This document shows, piece after piece, positions 1 through 11,321 of a stretch of DNA of 39,921 bases. The notes beneath the pieces were generated by a model. That model did no database searches and was not told where the DNA came from. It saw only the letters and a program-made list of their open reading frames with translations. The number at the start of each line of letters is the position of its first letter. Within the stretch, counting starts at the first letter, position 1. The stretch comes from Hemicentrotus pulcherrimus (Eukaryota; Echinodermata; Echinoidea; Camarodonta; Strongylocentrotidae), in the NCBI GenBank assembly GCA_003118195.1, contig BEXV01000405.1:170059-209979 (forward strand). Reading direction: 5' to 3'. The translations under genes and the position numbers were made by a program.

Positions 1-594
1 GGGAAGAGAAAGAGAGGGAGGGAGTGTTCAATAAATGAATAAAAGATAGTGCTGAATAAAAAGTTGTCACAAGGAACTTGTATTTATAATAGAAAAAGGT
101 TGGAATACTTTCTTACATTTAAACAAATTCTAAATTGCAAGAAGCATTACAACAGAATAGATAGATGGGTTTAGACCACTGATGGAAAAGGAAAGATAAA
201 AATACATGCTGGTTGTTTGAAAACGAAGGAACAACTGTGGAAAGGAGAAGAACATATTCTGCAGCATAATTAACTTTTAAGGTATAGATGAGGGAGGTTG
301 AATATTGCTATTCAGGGTTAGAATAAATCCAGTTAGGCAAATCTGGTTCTGGTGATATTTTCTTTCATCAGGTCTCCTTACGAGGCAGCAGTAGATTAAG
401 AATTGCCCTCGGCCTTGATGATGAAGTAGCAAAGAGGGCTCACTCAAATTAAAGAGCTACTGGTGTCTCTAGTCAGAGCTTTAATTTAGTTGTCTGATAA
501 TTACTTGTGGGATAATAGCTAGCTCGTTTTAGCCTTTTGAACATTTTCTCATTTCACTGTGATTGAAAAACCTTACTTGTCCAACATGCAGAAA

Positions 595-706
595 TAAATG
601 AATGAATATCAGTAAAATAAAATGACAAATTAACAAATAAATCCATCAATAAATGAATTACTGATTAAATAATTAATTAATTAATCAATTAATCAATCAA
701 TAGCTA
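595..706. repeat. Degenerate AATA/AATT/AATC simple repeat
   Basis: A 110-bp A/T tract made of imperfect tetranucleotides such as AATG, AATA, AATT and AATC, ending in AATTAATCAATCAATAG. It is low-complexity sequence with no coding potential. Confidence 0.7.
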
Positions 707-1923
707 GGTAGTGAATTTTTCTAAATAGATAAAAAGCTAGCTATATTTTGCTCGTAATAACATGTTATCATTTGCGATGATAGTATGATAATAACATCTA
801 CTTAAAGTGGAACCAATAATGCTCATCAAAATGTTAAAAAACTATAGATTATATGATTAAAAAGTTTACAGCTTGGATAATGATAGATTCATAGAAGTAA
901 CTTTGATTATTGAGCCCTTCATAATCAAAGAGTTCTTCATCATTTTAAACACTAGACACTGGAGAAAAGGAGTTATTTCCCCCTCGACAGTTAATTAGTC
1001 TGGATTAGTTGAGAAATAAGTTAAGCTGACAAGTATGCAAACCCCTTAACATAGCTTTGTTAGAAAAATTTCTATGCTCCCCACAATTTTCATGGCCCTT
1101 CCCTGAAATTCACTTTGTCTTCAAAAGAAATCACATAACTAAGTTTAATCCAGTCAACAAGTCCATTAACTTTAGTCTTTTGATTTCTCTATACTGCTGA
1201 CATATATGAAATCTAAATTGGACAGTGTATTTTGGTCCTCAATATCCCAGGTGTGGGATTATCTATGCCATAACATTACTAACTGTGACCCTACTATTGG
1301 CTGTATCATGCATTGCTCAATGTTCTACTGGCCCCATACACTCCTAGAATTAAGTTTGTTTCTCAAACAGTTTTCTAGGGAGGCACAGTGACGTCAATGC
1401 GAGAGGAAACCTCAAACTCTGCAACAGCAGCTATCTATGTGATATATCTTTATTCCTTGAGGTGCGGAATGACGGTTGGTGACTTTCGGGGTAGCGCCGT
1501 TTCACCCGGGGGTACCTCGTTGTAAAAGAACACCCTCATATTGATGTAGGAAAGTCGACAGAAATATATTGTTAATATTGAAATCCAATGCTTGAAAATA
1601 AAGGGCTGACATTTAGGAAAGCTTTCACCGATTTGACTTTGCGCTTTTGGATTAAATGTTGTAATGTGGTTTCAGTTTTCCATCTAAACATGAAAACAGA
1701 TGAGTGATGTGGTCAGGATATACATGTATACTTACCGGTAGTAATCAAATCAGCAAAAAGATGGGCATGAATATTGTTTGATACCATATATTATTTGGTT
1801 AGCTGTGAAGGAAAAAAATGGTCAAAAATTTGATCACATCAATCAAGCAAGTTTTTTGTAAGTTCTAGGTTCTAGAAAGATCACTACAACTCTGCACTCG
1901 TATAAGAGAGGGAGAAGCATGTG

Positions 1924-1940
1924 TATATATATATATATAT
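1924..1940. repeat. (TA)n microsatellite
   Basis: A pure run of about eight TA units directly preceding the trinucleotide tract. Confidence 0.85.
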
Positions 1941-1970
1941 GGAAGCCCTATTTAGGCCAACATAATTATA

Positions 1971-2090
1971 GTAGTAATAGAAGAAGTAGTAATAGTAGCA
2001 GAAGTAGTAATAGTAGGAGTAGTAGTAGAAGTACTACTTCTACTATTACTTCTACTGCAGCTAATACTGCTACTACTAGTCTTACTATTA
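1971..2090. repeat. Trinucleotide tract switching from TAG to CTA
   Basis: The first half is imperfect (TAG/AAG)n and the second half is imperfect (CTA/CTT)n, so the tract is self-complementary around 2025-2045 (AGTAGAAGT, loop ACT, ACTTCTACT). The Ser/Arg- or Ser/Thr-rich open frames read on both strands here are products of the repeat, not genes. Confidence 0.75.
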
Positions 2091-4642
2091 TCAATATCAT
2101 AGACCAACCTTTGACGCCTTTCTGTATGAAAATATTTATTGTAGTTCAATTTTTATTAATTTCATTAATGATTACAGTTCCCTCCATGTACTTTTCCTTA
2201 CATGTTTCATCTACTTGTAATGAATAGTTTTAATATGATTCATGATAAGATTTTTCTTATGTGCATTTTTTGTAAAAGTTATATTATCTAGAAGTCATTG
2301 ACAGCTTAAAGTAGTTTGTGGATCATGCACTGCAAAAAAGGGCATCCACCTCTCTGTGCCTCAAACTCTTCTATTGAATTACACCAAGGGGAGTTTCTTA
2401 ACATAGCCCCTAGAAAGTAGCCATGAAGGGGATCTGCCTATGCACTCTTCATTTCCTTGAGAATCAATAAACCAAGTGGTAGATAAAGTATCTTTATAGG
2501 GGTCACCCACAGGAGGCCAGGAAGCTCAGAGTGAGACAGCATACAAAATAAATTAGGGGCATCAGAATCATCTAGACAAGAATATCTCCAAAATGAATGA
2601 GTAACTAGAAAACTAAAATGAATGAGAGCCTGGCCCTTGATAAATATATCGGGTAATTGACTAGCAAGAAAAGATATCACTTTACGACTTCCAACGCTCA
2701 CCCTGGATATTTTGTAGAACATGAGAAGATTTGTTCTTTCTTTTATTTCACAATTCTTTCTTTGGCAACGGCAGACAGAGGAAACTTCAGAGCAGAGTTC
2801 TGTAACTCAAAATGGGTGGGTTCTGGTCATATTCTGTTTCAGTTTGGAGTAGCTGGAAGTGTTGAGTGGCAAATTTAGCGTTGACATGGTGCCAAGACGA
2901 CAGAGCTTATGTAAATAGGACGTACAGCCAGCAGCTAGGGTTGTATGTAAACTTGAAGGAGATCGAGCTAGGAGCAAGGTGGATGCGTGGGCTGGGATGA
3001 GAGGAAAGAGAGTTTTTGATTTGGGTGGATTCCGAAGGCAGGAGAGTGATAACAGAGCACAAATCAGATCGGAAGAGAAGATAACCTAGTGTTACCTGTT
3101 TTCTTCTTCTTCATCTCCCCTTCCGTCTCCCATCTCTGGGGACGGATATGAGAGGAGTACCCTTGACATTAGAATGTTAGCATCCCATCGTTTAGTGTTG
3201 GCTCTTTCATCTACCCCTCACATAACATACTCACTTGCTTCAATGTGGATGGACTGACTACATTCAAGAGTGAAGCAGATCTTAGAGTTTGTTAGCTAGA
3301 TGAGGACTGCTTTAAAACAAACTATAATGTTAGAGAGGTGGTCTGTATGAGCATTTAAGGATCACCAAACTTGAATTTCAGATGACTACTTGACTTTTTT
3401 ACTGGGTGTCTTGAGGAAAGGAGATAGATTAAAATACCAATCTTTTTCAGATTTTCTGGACCATAGAATCAGATGAATTGTTTCAACTATTTCTTAAAAC
3501 TGTTGTTCAACTTCTCTTCTGTATAGGATAATAACAACTGTTCCTTTCCCCAAAAAAGTTATGCTTTGACCAAACTCTTGGGAAAGATACCGGTAGTATT
3601 TATTGTGTTGGAGGACTTAATTTATCACTGCCCTGGATGGGCAAGACTTGATTTATTTTTACCAAATGAAGGTCTGTGACTTCAGTTGTGATTTGGATCA
3701 AGTTTGTCATACAAATAGAAAGAAGGACTTTGGATGAATCATTGCAGTCATCGGACCAGCCTTCATAGGATTGATGTGTATCAAACAGTGGGATATAGTT
3801 TCCTAATTGAGTGGGTGACTTAATTGAAGTATTTGACGAATGACATCTACTGTTATTGGCAAAGTGATTATTCTGTTCAGCAGGTGGATCAAGGGAATTC
3901 AAAGATCTAGATTTCCCGCCGAGCTGAGCTGAGGTTTTCTTCACCATCCATCCATCGCACAACTATAGATCTGTTCAGAGTAGTTTCAAGGAGCTTACTG
4001 AGTTGTGATGGTCACAATTCCCTTTTGTTAATGAGAACAACACATGTATTATAAAACATCAGCTCAATGAAATGTACAAGAAGATGGCAGATATCCTTCA
4101 AAGCTCATTCAACAGTGATTAGTAAAACCTTACCAATGGTTACATAATGGTGTAATAATCTAACTACTCTTTGACCTGTTCTATTTGGTGATACTGCTGG
4201 AAAGTTTTTGGAGCAGTTGCGCCCTGAGCCTGTACTGAGTGAAGACTCTCGATATTGGCTTCTTAGCCTTAGGATTCAGTGGACTTACTTTGACAGCAAA
4301 CATGAAAGAATGTTGGAAGACTCTGATAATACAATATATGATGTAAATTGACAACATCAAATAAGTAGTGATTACAAAAGCTCTCTCAGCATTTTTTTGT
4401 TAGGATTTTGAAGATTTATTGTAGAAGCAAAACAGGAACGAAAGCTGAGTGATTCTGTTCCGATAATGCCTGCATGGGTGCTATTATTTAATTCATGGTA
4501 ATCTAAATTCTAAACAATCTTTTGGATTTGGATGCTGTAGACTTGCTTTTGAGAGCAGGATAGAGGGTTGAATGCTGGAGTGGGTTTGTTCCGATGGTAC
4601 TGGAGTGTGTAGCTATCAAAGCTGGAGCCCATTGATATTAAT

Positions 4643-4749
4643 ATGGATCGTTTGATGAAGAGATTGAGGTGGAATGGACGCGCCCACAAGGAATCAGAAT
4701 GGAAGCGCAGACGAGTCTTTGCTCTTCAATTCTTACAGACAGAACTAAG
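4643..4749 (+). CDS. Possible first coding exon of the PDZ gene
   Basis: An ATG with A at -3 and G at +4 opens 35 codons plus two bases, encoding a very basic N-terminus that begins MDRLMKRLRWNGRAHK and continues with KRRRVF. The in-frame sequence upstream is closed by a TAG at 4610. Ending the exon at AAG|GTGCTC leaves two bases. That is exactly the phase needed by the next exon at 10491, whose first base completes an Arg codon. The donor is weak after its GT, and the phase match has a one-in-three chance of being accidental. Alternatives are that this is a random open frame or that the true N-terminal exons lie elsewhere, including left of the window. RNA-seq would decide. No known N-terminal domain is recognised. 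Confidence 0.33.
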
Positions 4750-5413
4750 GTGCTCTAGTTTGTATGATCTCTATAATTGTCAAGTAATTATTTTTGCATT
4801 GTTTGATGATGATGTGTACAGTAGTAATTTTGAGGGACATTGATTGCATTTTTCTCATATCCGGTACATATTCTCATCATCATCATATTATCAAGGGGTA
4901 GACTACTTTAGAATTGGCAACAGAATCAATATTAGCTACAAATAAAAAATAAAAAATACAAAGTTTCAGCTATACCACCACTTTAAATCATGATTGAATT
5001 TTTTAGAGGTTCTTCATGTATGACAATTATCATTTCCTACAGTCATTTAAAAAATATAAAAAATGAAGATTGCATCTTTTGAGATTCTTCTTGGTGCAAA
5101 GTAGCATTCATTGAGCAAGGAAGATGTAGCAAATGAAGCTGTCTCTGAGAATATGCAAATTTTAGAGGTAGATTATAAAACCAAACGGAAATGTCACAGT
5201 AATGAAGTTAATTAAATGTAAAAACTGTGATTGTATTTATATTTTGGTTTTAAGACTACCAAAATAATATTAAACAAGTCATTTATCTGAAATTTGTTAT
5301 GGAAATTACATGTATGTTAGAGAAGGTATTAATACACAGGACAACATGGACTGCACAGTTAAGTACCAGTAAAATAAAGTACTCGACTGTGCTTTACAGG
5401 AAAATTAGATATA

Positions 5414-5441
5414 ACCAGGGACATGCTAGCATGTCCCTGGT
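5414..5441. repeat. Perfect 28-bp palindrome
   Basis: ACCAGGGACATGC followed by its exact reverse complement around a central TA gives a loopless 28-bp palindrome. The next bases outward do not pair. It could be a tiny foldback element remnant or a cruciform-prone site. Function is unknown. Confidence 0.85.
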
Positions 5442-6432
5442 ATAACAGAGTATTGGATTTGTTATCATATAGCTGTATGATTTTCTTTTTCCTATTATTT
5501 CTAGTTATTTATTACAGCTGGCAAAAAAAAGATATTTGAAGTCATTCAGAAATGTGGGTGCTAGGCGTGTCAACAACTGTAATCAAAGAAATCTGACAAA
5601 TTGGTTTTTGTGGCTTACCATAAAATGTTGGCTTTAGGATGTCTATTTTTATGATTCTCAGAAAGATCTCATAAACAAAACTATGAAAGGGATAAGATGG
5701 AGAGTTCAGATCTAGGTTAGAAAGTGGGATGTGCTGGGAGAGGATGAGGCTATGAAAGGGAGTATCATGAGGTTTGGATATAGGTTTAATATTATGTTAT
5801 TTGTCCAGCTATGCTTCTTGTCAAAGTGGACAAGAAATTAAACATGATGACAGTTTCCTCCAATCCCGGTTCTTAACTTCAAATTTCCTGCTAGCGAGAA
5901 ATAGTGTGAGTGTGGTTATCCTACTTGCCTTGAGCATATGAAACTATGAACGTTAAAAATAATGCATCTCATCTTTGATATTATCTCATTATTCTTCTTC
6001 ACTATTTCCCCTCTCTTTCTCATGCAATGTCCCTTACTATGTATCTCTATGAGGATCATGACAATGTTTATTTTTTATTTTTTTCTAAAATGAAGAAAAC
6101 TTATAAAAACAAAATATATTTTAGGGATATTTTGGTATTTTACCCTAGTATGAGTGTGAGACACACTTGCATATCAACTAAAAGATGCAAATTTCTTTTT
6201 CACATGCTAAATGATCACCTTTTTGTCTGAGACTTTCTTCTTTGATAGTTGAAGATTAGTATACATTTTTCCCACTATCTTTACCTGTAACACCCTTTTG
6301 TTTAAATTTAAATCTTTCCTCTTTGAGTTGCTTAAATTTTAATTTGTTTCACTTTTTCTCTATTTTCATGTTCCTTTATGTTTTAAAATTGAAAGACAGA
6401 GAGAAACAGGAAGAAGAAAATATTTTAAAAAA

Positions 6433-6436
<4 letters not shown>

Positions 6437-6480
<44 letters not shown>
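6437..6480. repeat. (GA)22 microsatellite
   Basis: An uninterrupted run of about 22 GA units, followed by imperfect purine-rich sequence to about 6550. The Arg/Glu and Leu/Ser open frames over it are repeat artefacts. Confidence 0.95.
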
Positions 6481-6483
<3 letters not shown>

Positions 6484-7663
6484 AGGTAGAAGGCAGGAGG
6501 AGGGAAGGAGGGAGAGGGAGAGAAAGATTAACAGAATTGGAAGGAGTAAGTAAGAAAGGTCATTAAGAGAAAAATCCAGCCATGTAGATGTGAAAGGTCT
6601 AGGTCTAATATGGGTCAAGGAATAAGGGTTGTCTTTTAGATGCCACAAAAACGTCCTGTTCCTATCCGTAGGGAAAGTCATCCTTCATTATATCACGTAT
6701 TTAAATGAAGTAGAAGCAGCTGCAATACCCCTGTAGGTTCTTTCAATCTGTATCATCTAATCATCATTAGACAGCGAAGTAAAATAATTTAATCAGTGTT
6801 ATTAGTGAGTTTGTATGCAGTCGATCAGCTCCATATATAGGCAGTCATTACCACCTAAAGTGTATATGTATTTAATATTTCTTTACCAATGCTTAAAAGT
6901 TTTTTCTTCTTCTTCTTGAACTTGAAAACAGGCTCATAAATGATTAAATTTGATATTATCAAATACTGTTTTAGCAAACCAAACAATGAAAAATAAACAT
7001 GAAATAAAACGTCTGTTATCATTTTATAAACGGTTAACACCCTTTTTGCTGCCAAGATATGAACATTATGAAATGATGCTATACCTTTTTCTATTAGTGA
7101 AAAGTGCTGTTTTTTCTTGGCAGACTTGACTCTTAAAAGTAACTGTTCATGAAAGTCATAAGAAAAAAAACTGCTTAGATTCTGTTCTTGATTTCTGTAA
7201 AGAATTAGTAATGAATGGAACATCTTGGTCTAGTTCCATTTGAACTTAATCATGCCAATCCATCTCTAAAGAGGTCTTGGATGTGTTAATATCTTTGGAG
7301 CAATCTGCTAGGACTACTCTTTATCATTAGGCTCATTTACTTGAAAAACTGCAGCTTTTATGAATTATGCATTTAAGCTTATAGACAAAGATGCCAGAAA
7401 TTAAAAATCTGTGGGCAAGTTGGATCACTGCATAAACATCAAACTCCAATTGTATTCATAACTGTACCTGTAAGTAATGCAGGTTTTTTAATGGATTGGT
7501 GTGTAAGCACCTGCCATGGTATAGTCAAATGTTTCTATGCTAACCGTTAACATATCAAAAGCAGCATTGTACAAACATATCACGCAATGTTAGAAACATC
7601 ACATCCATTGCAGAGTGATGTTGAGGGAGGTTTTAGTGTAGATGATCAGCACCTTTCACCCTA

Positions 7664-8013
7664 CATCTTGATGTTACTATTGTTTGTATCATAGTGTGAA
7701 TGAGTCTGTGACATGAAGTGAGCCCATCTTGATGTTACCAATGTTTGGAATTGTACTGTGAATGGGTCTGACCGGTCTGTGACAGTGAAGTGAGTCCTTG
7801 CATTATGATGTTACTACTATTTAGATTGTAGTGTGAATGGGTCTGACCGGTCTGTGACAGTGAAGTGAGTCCTTGCATCTTGATGTTACTACTTTTTAGA
7901 TTGTAGTGTGAATGGGTGTGTTGAAGACTGTGACATGAGCCCTTACATCTTGATGTTACCAATAGTTGGATTGTTGTGTGAATGGGTCTGTGACAATGAA
8001 GTGAGCCCTTCAC
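7664..8013. repeat. Minisatellite, about 5 units of 61-76 bp
   Basis: Copies starting with CATCTTGATGTTAC (or CATTATGATGTTAC) recur near 7664, 7725, 7801, 7876 and 7946, spaced about 61, 76, 75 and 70 bp. Each carries TGTGAATGGGTCTG and GTGACA...GAAGTGAGCC. The second and third units share an extra ACCGGTCTG segment, which explains the longer period. The repeat is diverged. A 109-codon minus-strand open frame over it is an artefact of the repetition. Confidence 0.85.
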
Positions 8014-10490
8014 ACTATGGAACATTACACAGGCATCACTTCCTCCCCTCAGCATAAGAGACATAGTTCACTGTCCTTCCAATCTAAGATGTATGTGATT
8101 ACTTAATAGAAGAAGGTTATGATTCATAATGAGTCACTTACCACTATTCACATGCCATTCAAATGCTGCTTCAAGTTGGAAATGTTGGATCTAATGTTAG
8201 CTTATTAAGAGTTGTACCTGACATTGCAAATTTTAGGAACTAAGTGAATTTAACCTTTAAAAATACATTTCAGTTCTGCCTTTTGCTCTTGGAAAGGGGT
8301 AAGATGATAAATATAACATTGTCATCAATCAACAGAGATAAGTGAAGTAATTAGTAGATAAATTTGTACTCTACTACAATATATCTAATACCCCAGTCAC
8401 AACAATGATTCTGACATTAAATCGACACACCAACAACAACAAAACATTTCACTGGATAGTCAAGAATCAGTCGGTTTAGAGTTGGTTTGAAGTCAATTTG
8501 GTAGTGTGACTGACATATCAGATTGTTAATTCAAGTTATAGACTTAAAGTATCCTATTTAATGTTATTAAGCAGCATAAATGCAATATTAAGCCTCACAG
8601 TCTCTATCAGTTCCTACAGTCAGAACTATTTGTTATATGTGTGTAATATTTGAGAACTGATTCAAAATATTGCACAGTGAATATAGTTACATTGATAAGT
8701 GTGATGACTGTAGGACCTGGCATTGTGTGAAAACAATTATGAATAGGTTTCTGTAATATAATGGTCAAATATGGGCCAGCTGATCGATGACTAAAAATTA
8801 TACATGGACACAGGAGGCAAGTTATCAACTTATCCATGAATCACTTTTATTCAGCTTCCTTCATAAAACTAACTTACACATAGTCCTAAGTGTTATTGAG
8901 TGAAACCATATTGGGTTCCACTGGAAAAGATAAGAAGTTGACATGCAAGAGTCTTGCTTTTAGAAATCTTTGCTAAATATAAGGATCATAAAAGTGAGTA
9001 TTCACTAGATGAGCAAAAGTGATTATAGTCTCACAGAACTCATATCCTTTGTCTTTTAAGTTAAATGCCCCCATGGCTTGGCCATTCTTTTTATTTCAGT
9101 TGGTAAAGAACACCAAATAAAGGGAATCTTTTCTCAACCAGTAATTAATCGTAATTACATATAGACATAACAAAAGTTGTATTAGATATTGTATGAGTCA
9201 ATATCCTTTTAATTTGCCTTTCTTTTCCTTCTATAGTCTTCTACTGGAATTGTAAGTTTTGTCTGGAGTTCACTTGCTCAATTTCTCATAATTTTATCAT
9301 TATATTTTTACATTTCACTCCAAGGAGTTACACGTAATCACACTCTAACCATGCACAATTTCCACTTCTTATTTTGAAAAATTAAAATTATATACTCTGA
9401 AGAAATTTTCAGTTTATTCAGCTTAAGATTCATTTGAGTTATTTCATGGAAAGAGATTCACATGCTTATTCCATTTCGGCATTTTCATATCGTTTAAGTA
9501 CACTATTTTTGAAATACTTTGCACGTTTTTAATGATTCACATTTGTTTTGAGTTTTTATCATCAAATCTTTTAATTATTCAAATACCTCATTAGCAGTGC
9601 CACAATCACATTGAAAACTGTTTTGTTATGTTTTTTGTCACCGTCCATTTTATACAATCATTTTTTTGCACATTTTTGTTTGATTAATCCTTTAACCAAA
9701 AATTAAATTTTGTTAGAGAAAATCTTAGTAAGTTTCCAAGTGTTCTTTAAAATTCTTTTGTATGTGTATTGCCACAATCGTTGTCAAGTATCTACTTTTC
9801 TAATGTTTCTTCTGGTTTTTAAAAATAATTTTTCTTGCCCATACTGCACATTTCTAATTTGATTTCTCATTATTGCTGTGTTTTAGATTTGATATAAAAA
9901 AGTTGATAAAAGTTGATATTAATAAAATGAATGTTTGGTTGCTAAAAGGTGTCATAATGATATGAGAGCCAGAATGTTCAGTTATTGATTCATGCCCTTC
10001 TGGCTCACAGCTGGCAATTTTTCTTATAATAAATCAAAAATCCAGTTCTCTAATTTTCATATTGATTAGTATTTGAAATTTATTTCATCATATTACCATA
10101 AGTATTATTCATATTCATAATATTTCATAATTTCATCAAATTGCAGGATTCTAATATAGTAATGAATATATAAATTTAGAATAAGAAAGTATATGTAATA
10201 TGATATGATAGAAAGGTGATAATTTCATATCTCACTCTTGCTATTGTAGCCGCTGTCAATACAACTAAACATAATTATGAAACATTGATTCACTTCTGCA
10301 AAAAATAAAACCCTCATCAAAATGACAACTTATGCAGTAATGCAAACGTCAGATAATCTTAAATTCTTGATGAATTGTAGATGTAGTCAGTTGACGGGAC
10401 AAGCTTGCCCAATACTGTATGCACCATACAAGGCTGATTAAAATCATCATAACTTATTTCTCTACATTATTTCATCCTCCTCCATCACAG

Positions 10491-10645
10491 AAAAAAGTCT
10501 CGAGAGCGTGCCTACGAGGTGGTAGCTGAAGAGAGCCTTGGGGTCCATCACAGAGTGACTGAAGGAGATGGGGAGTATGATGGATCTACTCCGAGGAGGG
10601 GTGGTGAGAGGGGCAGACTCAATGTCACAGTCGTCCTCAATAAAG
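10491..10645 (+). CDS. PDZ gene exon: linker and first strand of PDZ1
   Basis: This 155-bp internal exon is bounded by the acceptor CCTCCATCACAG and the donor AAAG|GTACCA. It enters needing one base and leaves one base, reading KKSRERAYEVVAEESLGV, then a Gly/Asp/Arg-rich linker, then RLNVTVVLNK. The last ten residues (from about 10615) look like beta-strand 1 of a PDZ domain that continues in the next two exons. The other two frames contain stops. It falls in a G+C-richer island than its flanks, as expected for coding sequence. The minus-strand open frame across it is a shadow. The domain call depends on the joined sequence; the exon alone would not be diagnostic. Confidence 0.72.
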
Positions 10646-11145
10646 GTACCAACTAAAATATTATATATTATGAATTTACTATTTCTATGTTCATGAAGGA
10701 TCATTTTGGAAATGTAAGATTCCCCTGTAGGCCTTGTTTGTTTTATTATTGTTTTTACAGAGTTCATTTCCAAAGCTCTTCAAAGCTTTCCACAGTTTTT
10801 TAAAGCTTGCCAGATCATTATAAAAGTGATTTCTGGAGGTAGGTTGGTATAAAGTATTCCATCACTTAATTGCTCACCAAAGCCCTTCTTAAATTCCAGA
10901 GCTCTTTAAAGAACTTCTCATCGGAGCGAAACTGCTCCTTACAGTAGAAGTAATAGTTAGAAGACAATTTGACTACCTAAGACAATCTCATTATCACACA
11001 ATACTTTTGAGTACTTTTGAGTATTTTTTAGTACAATGATCAGCAAATTACTGAATGTGGAATTCAGCTCAAAACGGCCTATAACATGTTGCAAATTTGA
11101 TTGTACAGCATGCCCTGATGACATTTAGCATATTATATATATACT

Positions 11146-11303
11146 TTTTATTACACGTTCACATATATCACATCGACTGAATAAACACACCGACAGCCCA
11201 ACACACAAGCAAGAACCTGAAGAAGGCCTCACAAGCCGAAAGCTCGCAATAAACTTGTAAAGTACAGCTACGTCTCACGTTCCTAGACCATTTTCTTCAC
11301 GCT
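11146..11303 (+). mobile_element. Possible Penelope-like retroelement 3' fragment
   Basis: The segment containing CTGAAGAAGGCC, AAGCCGAAAGCTCGC and AATAAACTTG resembles, from memory, the common 3' ends of Penelope-like elements in animal genomes (a GAAGGC...GCCGAAA core followed by AATAAA). It is richer in G+C than its flanks and ends in a TA microsatellite. No reverse transcriptase or endonuclease reading frame is present, so it would be a short dead fragment. The family assignment is recollection, not a search. Confidence 0.3.
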
Positions 11304-11321
11304 TATATATATATATATATA
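11304..11321. repeat. (TA)n microsatellite
   Basis: Nine TA units directly after the putative retroelement tail. Confidence 0.85.

Larger units (their letters stand above)
1..4642. other. Upstream noncoding sequence
   Basis: AT-rich sequence with stops in all frames every few dozen codons. It holds degenerate AATA/AATC repeats near 595-706, a TA run at 1924-1940, a trinucleotide tract near 1971-2090 and a purine-rich start (1-30). The longest open frames (about 60-120 codons) are of the number and length expected by chance in AT-rich DNA, and I saw no recognisable domain in them. If 4643 is the true first coding exon, the promoter and 5'UTR of the PDZ gene lie here, but I see no promoter element I can defend. 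Confidence 0.5.
4750..10490 (+). other. Presumed intron or upstream sequence
   Basis: If the exon at 4643 is real, this is a 5.7-kb GT-AG intron ending in the acceptor CCTCCATCACAG. It contains a 28-bp palindrome, a GA microsatellite and a minisatellite, listed separately. The rest is AT-rich with no exon-like open stretch that I trust. Confidence 0.45.

Noticed and set aside
3600..3962. A 120-codon minus-strand open frame with polar, protein-like composition lying head-to-head with the candidate first exon
   Set aside because: It begins with a TTG directly after a TAG (first ATG near 3947), has no recognisable domain and no clear companion exon. Frames of this length are expected by chance in 40 kb of both strands.
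6376..6681. Ser/Leu- and Arg/Glu-repeat open frames on both strands
   Set aside because: They are translations of the GA microsatellite.
7735..8064. A 109-codon minus-strand repetitive frame
   Set aside because: It follows the minisatellite units; near-multiples of three in unit length keep the frame open.
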